NCBI GenBank assembly: GCA_910575565.1
Contig: CAJTFL010000002.1
Location: 186,001 to 250,000 of the forward strand
DNA: 64,000 bases
Direction: 5' to 3'
Origin: Lachnospiraceae bacterium
GTDB lineage: Bacteria > Bacillota > Clostridia > Lachnospirales > Lachnospiraceae
Both the position numbers and the translations under genes were made by a program. This document shows, one piece after another, positions 17,175-25,711 of the stretch. Position 1 is the stretch's first letter. Every line of letters begins with the position of its first letter. The notes under the pieces are model-generated. The model searched no databases, was not told where the DNA came from, and saw only the letters and a program-made list of their open reading frames with translations.

Positions 17175-17203
17175 AGTATACAACGAATAGGGCGGGAAGT
17201 AAA
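17175..17203 (-). promoter_or_regulatory. Probable SigA promoter of the pfkB-family gene
   Basis: TTTACT, 17 bases, TATACT on the minus strand, about 110 bases upstream of the start codon. Confidence 0.45.
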
Positions 17204-17318
17204 GGTATACCTGTGACAATGGGGCACATCTTTCGCCTCCACTGGATTACTATGTGCCAGCTCTTCTATAATTAAGAAATCCTTTTGTCTTGCCGGCGGC
17301 CATTTTGTATTTTTTATA

Positions 17319-17569
17319 TTGGCGCACCGCGAAATGTTGTGGGGCGTGTTTGCCGAGGACAAGGCGGCCTTTATCGCCAGTCTGGACGATTACAGCCTGC
17401 TTGTCATTGACGATATTTCCGGGAGGAAGGAGCCAGGGCAACCAAAGCGGCGGCGAAGGAGATTGACCCGACTACCTACATTGTGCGGATTCATTTCAGC
17501 AAGACCAGCAGGGAAACCATGAGCGACAAAATCAAGCGTATGCTGAAAAATGATATATGGCAGATGTGA
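17319..17569 (+). pseudogene. Remnant of a Tn1549-type element: DnaC-like ATPase fragment fused to TnpW-like tail
   Basis: Two broken coding pieces lie next to each other in different frames. The first (about 17319-17430) reads FAEDKAAFIASLDDYSLLVIDDI, matching the Walker B region of the DnaC/IstB-like ATP-binding proteins of conjugative transposons. The second (about 17412-17569, ending in TGA) reads PTTYIVRIHFSKTSRETMSDKI, matching the C-terminal half of the small TnpW family carried by the same elements. In intact elements the ATPase gene precedes tnpW, so an internal deletion has joined them. Neither piece can make an intact protein. Confidence 0.65.
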
Positions 17570-17647
17570 AAAAGCGATAATAGAAACAGGCTGGGAATCA
17601 GAAATGCACTGGCTCCCGGCTTGTAAAATCAGGAGGTTTATGGTAGT

Positions 17648-18490
17648 ATGGAGATACGAAAACAGAAGGGGAAGCAGGTGGGAAGATTGACCGTGACGGA
17701 ACAGATAGACCAGAAACATCAGGAAGATTTACAGAGACTAATGGGATTTCGCCTGCTTGATGATGATTTCCTCACAAAGTGTTTTGAGGGAGATACGGCA
17801 AGCATAGAACTGGTATTGCAGATTGTACTGGAAAAGCCGGATTTAAAGGTGCTGGATGTCCGCACCCAGGTATTTGTGGAGAACCTGTTGAACCGTTCAG
17901 TGAGGTTAGATATCCTGGCTACAGACAGCACAGGGGCAAAACTGAATGTGGAAGTACAGCGCTCCGACAAAGGAGCCGGGAGAAAAAGAGCAAGGTACAA
18001 CTCAAGCATGATGGACGCAAACCTTTTGAAGAAAGGCGAGGACTTCGACAAGCTGCCGGAAACGTGGGTAATCTTTATCACAGAGAATGACGTAATGGGA
18101 AAAGGGCTGCCGCTCTATCCGATTGAGCGGTGCTTTTTAGGAACCGGGGAAAGATTTGAGGACGGTTCGCACATACTGTATGTAAATGGCGCTTACCGTA
18201 GCGATACGCCAATCGGGAAGTTAATGCATGACTTCTCCTGCACAGATGCAGCGGATATGTACTATGGGACACTGGCGGACAGGGTGAGATTTTTCAAAGA
18301 GAGCAAGGAGGGAATCGAGATTATGTGCAGGGCTATGGAAGATATGAGGAATCAGACATTGAAAGATGGAATGAAAGAAGTTGCACTCCGTATGTTGGCG
18401 GCTGGCAAATATGCTTTAGAGGAAATCGTTAATATTTCAGGACTTTCCCTTGAGGAAGTCAAACAGCTGAAAGCTGATAGAAGTGCATAG
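17648..18490 (+). CDS. Rpn-family recombination-promoting nuclease/putative transposase
   Basis: A 280-residue protein of the Rpn/PDDEXK_2 group. The catalytic core reads VRLDILATD followed by KLNVEVQRS, the D...ExQ signature of PD-(D/E)XK nucleases; the N-terminal FLTKCFEGD and the central YNSSMMDANLLKKGEDFDKLP are typical. The C-terminal region (GLSLEEVKQLK) resembles the short helix repeat of these proteins. Experimentally studied Rpn proteins nick DNA and increase RecA-independent recombination. It follows the transposon remnant and precedes a terminator; AGGAGG lies 11 bases before the ATG. It reads opposite to its flanking genes and looks like a mobile insertion. Confidence 0.85.
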   Translation: MEIRKQKGKQVGRLTVTEQIDQKHQEDLQRLMGFRLLDDDFLTKCFEGDTASIELVLQIVLEKPDLKVLDVRTQVFVENLLNRSVRLDILATDSTGAKLNVEVQRSDKGAGRKRARYNSSMMDANLLKKGEDFDKLPETWVIFITENDVMGKGLPLYPIERCFLGTGERFEDGSHILYVNGAYRSDTPIGKLMHDFSCTDAADMYYGTLADRVRFFKESKEGIEIMCRAMEDMRNQTLKDGMKEVALRMLAAGKYALEEIVNISGLSLEEVKQLKADRSA

Positions 18491-18500
18491 GCAGAGTTAT

Positions 18501-18542
18501 AGAGCCGGGAATCTAAAAAACAGGTTCCTGGCTCTATTTTTT
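18501..18542 (+). terminator. Terminator of the first Rpn gene
   Basis: A stem of about 11 bp (AGAGCC-GGAA with TTCC-GGCTCT) around an A-rich loop is followed by ATTTTTT, 11 bases after the stop codon. Confidence 0.8.
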
Positions 18543-18644
18543 GCCCTGAAATGTAAATTTTAAAATAATATGATTAAAAAGTCTTTTATAAAACGTCACT
18601 GTGGTGCGAAAAAATAGTTTATTTACCACTTCTATTATCTCGCA

Positions 18645-18669
18645 CCTCCCCATAAAATGGGAGGTTTTT
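18645..18669. terminator. Short hairpin between the Rpn gene and the nhaC-family gene
   Basis: CCTCCC and GGGAGG flank an 8-base loop, followed by TTTTT on the plus strand. An outer pair GGTGCGA/TCGCACC at 18603 and 18640 extends the symmetry. It may end transcripts from both sides. Confidence 0.55.
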
Positions 18670-18689
18670 GTCCAAAATATTTTTAAGCA

Positions 18690-20135
18690 TCAGGCCTCCC
18701 TTCGGATAGTAAAGCCCGTCTTGGCATAGATCAGGTCAATCAGCGGAGTCAGGTAATTCAAAAAACAGTAGGGGATAAACGCCAGCGGAGCCACGCCCAG
18801 CATCTGGGAGGCGTAAATGGCATTAGAATTCCAGGGAATCAACACTGCCCCAAAAGTCCCTGCGTCCTCCAGTATCCGGGATAAATTTTCCGGCGCTATT
18901 TTATTCTTCACAAATGCGCCCTTCATCAGGGTCGCTGTTACAATGGATGCAAACAGCATTGAAGAGCCAATCGCATTGGTGATATATGTAAGCACTGCCG
19001 TACAAGCGATAATTTTAAAAACCGAGTCCCCGCATTTTTGGATCAACGGCCTTACAAGCATACTTAAAACCCCTGTCTTATCCAGCATCCCAGAAATGCA
19101 AAGGGCAAGAAAAATCGCTAAAAACGCGCTCATCATGCTCATAATGCCTCCCCGGTTCAGCAAAATATCCACAAAGGAACTGCCCGTATCAATGCAAAAG
19201 CCATTTACCATATAATCCAGCAGGGTCTTTAACACCACTCCCTGATGCCCGACAGCAACCGCTATCCCCGCCAGTGTCCCGATCATCAGCGCAATGATGG
19301 ACGGAGTATTTTTCACCAGCAAAAACAGCACTGCGATAATCGGCAAAAGCTCAATCACCGAGAATTGATAATATCTGGTAAAGGTTTCCATGATTTCCCC
19401 CGCTACCGTCATATCATAGTTCGCCGCCGCATGGTAAAATCCCAAAACCACAAACAGGACTGCACTGATCAAATACGCCGGAACAGTCGTCCACAGCATA
19501 TGCTTGATATGGGTGATTACATCCGTTCCAGCCACAGAGGCTGCCAGAATTGTGCTGTCCGATAAAGGCGACATTTTATCTCCGAAATACGCGCCGCAGA
19601 TAATCGCCCCGGCAGTCATCGGCGCCGGAATTTCCATGGCATTTCCAATTCCCACCAACGCCAGCCCCACCGTTCCCAGCGTCCCCCATGACGTTCCTGT
19701 GGCCAGGGAAGTAAAGGAAGCCAGCAAAAGGGCAGACAATAGGAAAATCCTGGGGGAAATAAATTTCAGCCCCAAATAAATAATATAGGGAATCGTTCCG
19801 CTGGCAATCCACACCGCAATCATCGCCCCGATTACGATCAGTACCACATTCGGTTCAAAAGATACCGTCGCCATATCCCAGGCCATCTGCTGCAACTCCC
19901 CATAAGCGTACCCCAGACGCATCAGCAGCGGGACTACCACGATCCAAGACAGCAAAAACATTAGCTCTAAGGGTGCGTCAAACAAAATCAGCCCCAGAGC
20001 CACAAACCCGAATACACATCCGGTAACAAGCGCTGCATAGCCCATTGAAACGGGATACTTACAGTCTCCCGCCAAAAGTTCCTGCTTCCCCACCTCTTCC
20101 TCTGCTTCTGCTATTTTTATCTCTCGATCATCCAT
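18690..20135 (-). CDS. Na+/H+ antiporter, NhaC family
   Basis: A 481-residue polytopic membrane protein, with about 12 TM helices predicted by eye. The start is the ATG at 20135 (MDDREIK), preceded by AAAAGGAG; an in-frame upstream ATG at 20216 has no site. Family motifs include SGTIPYIIYLGLKF, GTSWGTLGTVGLALVG and CGAYFGDKMSPLSDSTILAAS. NhaC proteins exchange sodium or lithium for protons; some relatives carry amino or organic acids. It is the last gene after an MFS carrier and a PatB-like lyase, and probably belongs to the sigma-54 regulon starting at 22880. Confidence 0.9.
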   Translation of the reverse strand: MDDREIKIAEAEEEVGKQELLAGDCKYPVSMGYAALVTGCVFGFVALGLILFDAPLELMFLLSWIVVVPLLMRLGYAYGELQQMAWDMATVSFEPNVVLIVIGAMIAVWIASGTIPYIIYLGLKFISPRIFLLSALLLASFTSLATGTSWGTLGTVGLALVGIGNAMEIPAPMTAGAIICGAYFGDKMSPLSDSTILAASVAGTDVITHIKHMLWTTVPAYLISAVLFVVLGFYHAAANYDMTVAGEIMETFTRYYQFSVIELLPIIAVLFLLVKNTPSIIALMIGTLAGIAVAVGHQGVVLKTLLDYMVNGFCIDTGSSFVDILLNRGGIMSMMSAFLAIFLALCISGMLDKTGVLSMLVRPLIQKCGDSVFKIIACTAVLTYITNAIGSSMLFASIVTATLMKGAFVKNKIAPENLSRILEDAGTFGAVLIPWNSNAIYASQMLGVAPLAFIPYCFLNYLTPLIDLIYAKTGFTIRREA

Positions 20136-20305
20136 TCTCTTCTCCTTTTCGGCAGGCAGTACGGCTCCTTTTCCTGTCTTTTCATAACGGCCAGGCACTC
20201 TCACCGTTACAGGCAAAAATCCCGTCTTCCCTGCCGCCGGTTTTGCCTCAAAACGGAAGAGCCTTGCAGGCGGCAGCCCAGCACGGCCCTGTTCCCACAG
20301 CCGTC

Positions 20306-21484
20306 CTACTTTACCCGGTTCTGGGCCGCCTTTTTCATCGAGGCCAGCGCCTTTTCTAATACAGCTGTCTGAGTAGCCACATTCAGGCGGATAAATCCGT
20401 TGCCCGGCTTTCCGTAATTAGCGCCGCTGTTTAACTTTACCCCTTCTTCCATAAACAGGTTCACCAATTCAAAAGGAGTCATGTTCCATGCCCGGAAATC
20501 CAGCCACAGAAGGTAGGAAGCCTCCGGCTCAATTACCTTTACCTCCGGCATATTTTCCCCAATGAAATTCTTCACCAGGTTAATATTCTTCAGGAAATAC
20601 GCATTCTGCTGATCGACATAATACTCGCATTTGTCATAAGCCGTGATCAGCGCTTCTATCCCAATATAGTTATAATCAAAATGGTAATTGTCATAAACCA
20701 CATTGTACTGATCCCGCAAGGCCTTATCTTTGATCACCACATAGGCAGAGTAAAAGCACGCCAGATTGAAGGTTTTGCTGGGAGAGCCCATAACCACTAC
20801 ATTGTCCGCCACTTCATCAGACAAGGAGAAATAAGGAATATGCTTGTGAGGCGCATAGACAATATCTCCATGGATCTCATCACTGACAATTAGGGTATTG
20901 TTCTTTTTACAGATCTCATACATCTTTGTCAGCTCTTCCCTGGTCCACACCCGTCCTACCGGATTAGCCGGATTGCATACCAGAAGAATCCGCACCCTAG
21001 GATCGGAAGTTTTTCTTTCCAGATCCTCAAAATCAATCTCATAGCGCCCATCTTTTAAGATCAGGTTATTATTCTCTACAAAGCGGCCAGCTCCCTGGAT
21101 CACCACGCTGAACGTGTTGTAAACCGGCGGCTGGATCAAGATCTTATCGCCTGGGCGGGTGTATGCATTCAGGATCATCCACAACGCACCGGTCATCAGC
21201 CCCTGGGAATGACGCACTGCCTCTGGATCCAGCTTAAGATCATAGCGTTTCTTATACCAGCCGCAGACGGCATTGGCAAAACGCTGCTGGGGCAGATATC
21301 CATAAGCAAATACGCCGAAGTCCACCCTTTCCCGTACTGCATCGATAATCTCCTGAGGTGCTTTAAAATCCGTGTCTGCCACTCCTAATGGAATGTATTT
21401 TCCGCTTTCTCCCTCATAATCCCATTTAAAGGAATCTGTGTTTACGCGGCAAATCGGTTCGTCAAAATTATGTATTCTAGCCAT
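20306..21484 (-). CDS. MalY/PatB-family PLP-dependent C-S lyase or aminotransferase
   Basis: A fold-type I pyridoxal-phosphate enzyme of 392 residues. The ATG at 21484 has AAAGGA 9 bases upstream. The PLP lysine lies in GSPSKTFNLAC, the cofactor-binding NPANPVGRVW and SDEIHGDIVY motifs are intact. MalY/PatB members act as cystathionine or cysteine-S-conjugate beta-lyases, releasing a thiol, pyruvate and ammonia; plain aminotransferase activity is the alternative. Flanked by an MFS carrier and an NhaC-type carrier, so it probably degrades an imported sulfur-containing amino acid or conjugate. Confidence 0.88.
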   Translation of the reverse strand: MARIHNFDEPICRVNTDSFKWDYEGESGKYIPLGVADTDFKAPQEIIDAVRERVDFGVFAYGYLPQQRFANAVCGWYKKRYDLKLDPEAVRHSQGLMTGALWMILNAYTRPGDKILIQPPVYNTFSVVIQGAGRFVENNNLILKDGRYEIDFEDLERKTSDPRVRILLVCNPANPVGRVWTREELTKMYEICKKNNTLIVSDEIHGDIVYAPHKHIPYFSLSDEVADNVVVMGSPSKTFNLACFYSAYVVIKDKALRDQYNVVYDNYHFDYNYIGIEALITAYDKCEYYVDQQNAYFLKNINLVKNFIGENMPEVKVIEPEASYLLWLDFRAWNMTPFELVNLFMEEGVKLNSGANYGKPGNGFIRLNVATQTAVLEKALASMKKAAQNRVK

Positions 21485-21554
21485 AGCTTTTTCCTTTCTA
21501 CCTCTTTTGGGGGGCATCCCCTTTTTCTTTTCTCTACGCTTCTCTAATCTTTGC

Positions 21555-22781
21555 TCAATCTTTAATCTGCTTCTTCATGTGAGAAAGCACGAAGCAGCAA
21601 ATAATCCCCAGCACGGCAAATACCATCATGGTAATGAAAATATAACGGTATCCCTGTATTCCCGGATAAGCATCCATAAAGTGCCCATAAAGGGTAAAAA
21701 TAAACAAATCCGGCGTATTTCCCACGATAGACAGGATCCCTGCCGCCGCCCCTGACATCATAAGGGGTATCTTAATCTCATCCGTAGTCGCATAATAAGT
21801 GCCCCGGATTGTCATCATAACCGCTGCCAATACCAGCATAACGCCGATAACGACAGCAATCCCTACGCTGGTGGGGATCATCAGGTAAATTCCGGTTAAA
21901 ACGGTTCCCACTGTCAACGCTATTTTTAAGAAATTAATTGAGGATCCCATTTTATCGGCAATCACGCCTCCTATCGGAGCTGCGATAAAGGCAATCAGGT
22001 ACTGGCGAACAATATTCACCGCCACACCCATGCTTACGGACATTCCGCAAATTTCCGTCAAATAAGAAGAGAAATAGCTCAGCCCATTATAGAAGGAATA
22101 TCCAAAAAACACGATCCCGCCTGCTACCCATACCCTTGGCAGTTTCGCCACGTGCACCAGCCCGTCCAAGGCTTCTTTGGCATTTACCTTGCCTTCCACT
22201 TCGTTTTTCTCAATCAGGAAATAACAAACCACCCCTAACAGACAAAGGGACGCACCATAAAACAGCATTGTTGCCCGCAGCCCCATGCGCCCTTCCCCAA
22301 AGGTGCTGAACATCCACAATGCGGCAAAAGAAATGATTGTTGCAAACAGCCCCCGTCCGCCTTCCAGAAGGCCGAACATCCTTCCCTGTTCCTCTGCAGT
22401 CCCGATCATCCTTGTCCCCTTGATCATAGCTTCCCAGAACAGCAGCGTAATGGTAATGCCCTGAACTGCCTGGATAATTAGCATACTGGCAAAAGGCGGA
22501 TAAGTCGCCATCCAAAAACCGCACAATCCAGTGGAAATCAGCGACACCGGAATCAGGTACTTAACCGGCACTAGATCGGTGATCCATCCGCCTGGCAGGT
22601 ACGCAATAAACTGTGTCACCGCAAAAGCAGTCATCATCAGTCCAAACTGCGTATTGGTAAAACCAAACGCCTCCTGCATAGCCACATAAAACACATCTCT
22701 CAGATAAGCAAGTTTAAAAATCGTTCCTCCTGCCATACAGATGGCAATCAGGGTTGCCCATTGTTTCAAACTCTTCTTCAT
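21555..22781 (-). CDS. MFS transporter
   Basis: A 408-residue major facilitator with 12 predicted TM helices. The loop 2-3 motif is degenerate (GGWITDLVPVKYLIP), and the region after TM6 (YFLIEKNEVEGKVNAKEAL) is hydrophilic. It resembles organic-anion or sugar-phosphate type facilitators. First gene downstream of the -24/-12 promoter at 22880-22895, and followed by the PatB-like and NhaC-like genes on the same strand. Substrate unknown. Confidence 0.88.
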   Translation of the reverse strand: MKKSLKQWATLIAICMAGGTIFKLAYLRDVFYVAMQEAFGFTNTQFGLMMTAFAVTQFIAYLPGGWITDLVPVKYLIPVSLISTGLCGFWMATYPPFASMLIIQAVQGITITLLFWEAMIKGTRMIGTAEEQGRMFGLLEGGRGLFATIISFAALWMFSTFGEGRMGLRATMLFYGASLCLLGVVCYFLIEKNEVEGKVNAKEALDGLVHVAKLPRVWVAGGIVFFGYSFYNGLSYFSSYLTEICGMSVSMGVAVNIVRQYLIAFIAAPIGGVIADKMGSSINFLKIALTVGTVLTGIYLMIPTSVGIAVVIGVMLVLAAVMMTIRGTYYATTDEIKIPLMMSGAAAGILSIVGNTPDLFIFTLYGHFMDAYPGIQGYRYIFITMMVFAVLGIICCFVLSHMKKQIKD

Positions 22782-22879
22782 GCTTAACTCCTTCCGTCTA
22801 CCACTTTCCTAATTCATTTCTTTTTCCGCCGGTAAAATTCTCCCGGCAATCCTTTTGTACATGTACACTTTTTTTATAA

Positions 22880-22895
22880 AGCATTTCCTGTGCCA
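22880..22895 (-). promoter_or_regulatory. Sigma-54 (-24/-12) promoter of the MFS-patB-nhaC operon
   Basis: The minus strand reads TGGCACAGGAAATGCT. The GG and GC pairs have the required spacing of the TGGCAC-N5-TTGC consensus, with one mismatch in the -12 element. It lies about 100 bases upstream of the MFS start, and directly downstream of the gene for a sigma-54 activator. Confidence 0.7.
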
Positions 22896-22996
22896 ATTTA
22901 AAAGAATCCGGATTATTTTTTTATTTATGCAGGATAATCAAGCAATTCTTTTTCCTGTCCTTCCTTGTAACCGGATGCTTTTACCCAGCTAAATAA

Positions 22997-23054
22997 AAAG
23001 TGACAATTTTATTGGCGCAAATATTTTTTACACTGCCAATAAAATTGTCGCTTT
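22997..23054. promoter_or_regulatory. Long dyad: likely upstream activator site, or terminator of the activator gene
   Basis: Two 20-base arms differ at one position (AAAG-GACAATTTTATTGGC and complement) with an 18-base centre. The dyad is about 100 bases upstream of the -24 element, a normal distance for an enhancer bound by an NtrC-type activator. On the minus strand it is also followed by a T-rich stretch 25 bases after the activator's stop codon, so it may terminate that gene; both roles are possible. Confidence 0.55.
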
Positions 23055-23078
23055 CTCTATGGTTTTTAATCTGCTTTT

Positions 23079-24668
23079 TTATAAATGGTACTTTTTGATC
23101 TTATGCTGGAGCGCCTGGCGGGTGATCTGGAGCTTTCCTGCCGTCACGGTCACATTTCCCCGATTTTCTGCCAATGCCTTAGCCAGGATCTCCCGTTCAT
23201 ACGCTTCCATACGTTCCTTCAAACCTGCGCCGTCGGCCTTTGTGCCTGCGGGCGGGGATACTTCCTGGATCGGGCCCCCTCCCGGCCAAACCTTCCCCTC
23301 CCTTTTGGCATTCCCATCAGCTCCATCCGCCACCCCCTGCCCGTATTGGAAGCCATCCTCCTGCAGCCCTGTCTCCCCGGATCCGTCTTTTAAAAATGCG
23401 CTTTTATAATAAGGAGAAATGTGCTCGAGCTTAAGTATACTGATATTTTCTTCCGCCACAGAATAGGCGCTTTCCACCACGTGCTGCAGTTCCCTTACAT
23501 TTCCCGGCCATTGGTAGCGGAAAAAACAGGCAAGCAGGTTATCGTCCACCCGCCGGATATTCTGATAGTATTCCCGGTTAAATTTTTTCAGGAAATAACT
23601 ACAGAAAAGCGGGATGTCGCTTTTCCTTTCCCTCAAAGGTGGAATCTGCAGAATACAGGAAGAAAGCCGGTAATATAAATCCCTCCGAAGCTTCCCTTGT
23701 TCTATGCAGAGCATAGGATCTTCATTTAATGCACAGAGAATCCTACATTCTATATCCGTCTCCTTGTCCGAGCCGATCCGCCGCACTTTTTTATTTTCGA
23801 TTACTTTCAGGATTTTTGCCTGCAGGCCGATATCCATACTGTTGATCTCATCCAGGAATATCGTCCCATTTTCCGCCTGCTCAAAAAGCCCCTTGGCATT
23901 CGCCGCCCCAGTGTAAGAACCTTTCACTGTCCCAAAAAACATACTTTCCAGCAATGTATCCGGTATGGCAGCACAGTTAACGGAAATAAACGGGCCGTTT
24001 TGATAAACACTGCAATTGTGGATGCTTTGAGCAAACAATTCTTTTCCCGTGCCGGTTTCCCCGTAAATCAGCACATTCGTCTGGTTTTTCGCCACGTGCT
24101 TGGCATTCGATAATGTTTCCACAAAGCGGATATCATTCCCCAAAATGCTGCTAAACGTATATTTTGTCCCGTTTTGAGGCTTTTCCTCCTCAAAATGGCT
24201 GTACAGCTCCAGGCTCTGATCCATGGATTTTTTGATTACCGGAAGATTCTTAATCAAGGAATAGACAGCAATCGTCTGTTTCCTGACATTGACCGGGAAC
24301 ATCCGCTCAATAGCGTTAATCACCTTATGGCTTTCTTTTACCATATATTGGTTGTAGTATTGATTAGCCGGGATCCCCGTATCCAGCACCACGGAATGTT
24401 GGCTGTGGTAAGGAGTATTCTCCGTTGGCGAATACAATTCCTCCATGCTCTTGCCTAAGGACTTTTTCGCGTCAACTCCTTCTATCACCTCCGCGGCTCG
24501 GTTAATAAAAATCACCCGATTCTTATCATCCGAGATAACTACGCCCTCTTCTACCTGATTTAGTACGGATTCATAAATCATCACCATCCGTTCAGCCGTA
24601 TAGCCCTTTTCACCCTCGCTCACCCTGTCACTTCCCTTTCCTTTTTCACAATCGATCGGCACTTCCAC
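23079..24668 (-). CDS. Sigma-54-dependent activator (PAS-AAA+-Fis)
   Basis: Up to 529 residues. The frame opens with a GTG at 24668 without a clear ribosome binding site; a GTG at 24623 or ATG at 24587 may be the true start. The N-terminal PAS domain (about residues 30-130, EGVVISDDKNRVIFINRAAEVI) should sense a small ligand. The AAA+ core has Walker A GETGTGKE, the sigma-54 contact loop GSYTGA (usually GAFTGA) and Walker B GTIFLDEI. A Gly-rich linker leads to a Fis-type HTH (GNVTVTAGKLQITRQALQHKIKKYHL). It probably activates the operon just downstream. Confidence 0.92.
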   Translation of the reverse strand: MEVPIDCEKGKGSDRVSEGEKGYTAERMVMIYESVLNQVEEGVVISDDKNRVIFINRAAEVIEGVDAKKSLGKSMEELYSPTENTPYHSQHSVVLDTGIPANQYYNQYMVKESHKVINAIERMFPVNVRKQTIAVYSLIKNLPVIKKSMDQSLELYSHFEEEKPQNGTKYTFSSILGNDIRFVETLSNAKHVAKNQTNVLIYGETGTGKELFAQSIHNCSVYQNGPFISVNCAAIPDTLLESMFFGTVKGSYTGAANAKGLFEQAENGTIFLDEINSMDIGLQAKILKVIENKKVRRIGSDKETDIECRILCALNEDPMLCIEQGKLRRDLYYRLSSCILQIPPLRERKSDIPLFCSYFLKKFNREYYQNIRRVDDNLLACFFRYQWPGNVRELQHVVESAYSVAEENISILKLEHISPYYKSAFLKDGSGETGLQEDGFQYGQGVADGADGNAKREGKVWPGGGPIQEVSPPAGTKADGAGLKERMEAYEREILAKALAENRGNVTVTAGKLQITRQALQHKIKKYHL

Positions 24669-24743
24669 CGCCGTTTTTTCTTCTATATCTCTATGTTTTT
24701 CAGGAAAATGTCAAGGGAAGCTTCCTTTGGTGCGCTGCCTCAC

Positions 24744-25520
24744 CTATTCCGTGATTTTTGAGGAAAAACAAATCTTCACCCCTATATCCCCCCAGGCCTT
24801 CACATCCTTTGCCGGTACATTCCGATCCGTAAACACGTAGTCAATCTGCTGCGCTGAACACACCTTATTAAATGCCACCTCACTGAACTTGCTGAACTCG
24901 CAAAGTACCATCCTGGTGTGGCCGATCTCCAGCATTTTCCGCAAAATGGACGCTTCCTCCGTGTTAAACTCCGTCACCCCGTCCTGGATGGATATGCCGT
25001 CTATGCTGAGGATGGTTTTATCTACCTTGAAAAACCCCAGGCTCTCGCTGCACATACTTCCAATCAAGCTTTTGTTGTGCTTTCGCAGATATCCTGCCGT
25101 TAAAAATATTTGATGGCTCTCATTATCGCTTAAAATCAAGGCGATATCCGGGGAATTAGTCACTACCGTCAGCTGGTTTTTGCCGTACTGCAGGCATTTT
25201 GCTAATGCCAGGGTAGTAATCCCGTTATTCATGGCGATGGCGTCCCCGTCATTGATATATTCCATGGCCAGCCTTGCAATGGCATTCTTCCCCTTCTGGT
25301 TACTCTCCATCTTCTTGGCAAATTCCAGTTCTTTTGCCCGCATATTGCTGTAAACCGCGCCGCCCCGAATCCTCCGAATGGACGAATCCTTTTCCAGCTC
25401 CATTAAATCCCTGCGGATCGTTTCCAGGGAAACCTTAAACCGTTCAGCCAGCTGCTCCGCCCTGGCAAACTTTACCTCTGACAGATAGCGGATTAATTCC
25501 CGCTGACGTTCATTATACAT
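24744..25520 (-). CDS. DeoR/GlpR-family transcriptional regulator
   Basis: A 258-residue repressor. The N-terminal winged HTH (residues 1-55) contains LAERFKVSLETIRRDLMELEKDSSIRRIRGGA, the DeoR signature. The C-terminal DeoRC domain binds sugar phosphates in known members (about residues 75-235, NNGITTLALAKCL and VVTNSPDIA). GGAGGGG precedes the ATG. It lies at the 3' end of the Liv/amidohydrolase cluster, separated from the EamA gene by a 163-bp palindrome, and upstream of the sigma-54 activator gene. Its target is unknown. Confidence 0.9.
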   Translation of the reverse strand: MYNERQRELIRYLSEVKFARAEQLAERFKVSLETIRRDLMELEKDSSIRRIRGGAVYSNMRAKELEFAKKMESNQKGKNAIARLAMEYINDGDAIAMNNGITTLALAKCLQYGKNQLTVVTNSPDIALILSDNESHQIFLTAGYLRKHNKSLIGSMCSESLGFFKVDKTILSIDGISIQDGVTEFNTEEASILRKMLEIGHTRMVLCEFSKFSEVAFNKVCSAQQIDYVFTDRNVPAKDVKAWGDIGVKICFSSKITE

Positions 25521-25546
25521 AGGACAACCCCTCCATTTCTAGGTTA

Positions 25547-25709
25547 GAGCGGTCTCGGAAACTCCCTTGCACCCATCTTTGCGGATGATTTTCCGCCAGA
25601 AGAGCTCAAATTTAATCGACGTACACTCCATGTACGCCTCATAAATTTGTGCACTTCTGACAAAAAATCATCTCACAAATCTGGGCACAAAGAGTTTCCG
25701 AGACCGCTC
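25547..25709. repeat. 163-bp near-perfect palindrome (copy 1)
   Basis: The ends GAGCGGTCTCGGAAACTC and their complement match base for base, and the inner arms (TGATTTT..CAGAAG..CAAATTT) pair with few mismatches up to a small centre near 25625. It fills the gap between the EamA stop codon and the DeoR start. The left arm recurs at 28098-28155. It may act as a strong hairpin terminator or be a miniature mobile palindrome. Confidence 0.8.
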
Positions 25710-25711
25710 GG

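Noticed and set aside
17638..17690. Tiny ORF starting just after AGGAGG, ahead of the Rpn gene
   Set aside because: It is 16 codons, overlaps the Rpn start in another frame and has no feature of a toxin or leader peptide.
17319..18490. Intact integrative element or prophage
   Set aside because: Only two gene fragments and one Rpn gene are present; there is no integrase, relaxase or attachment-site duplication.
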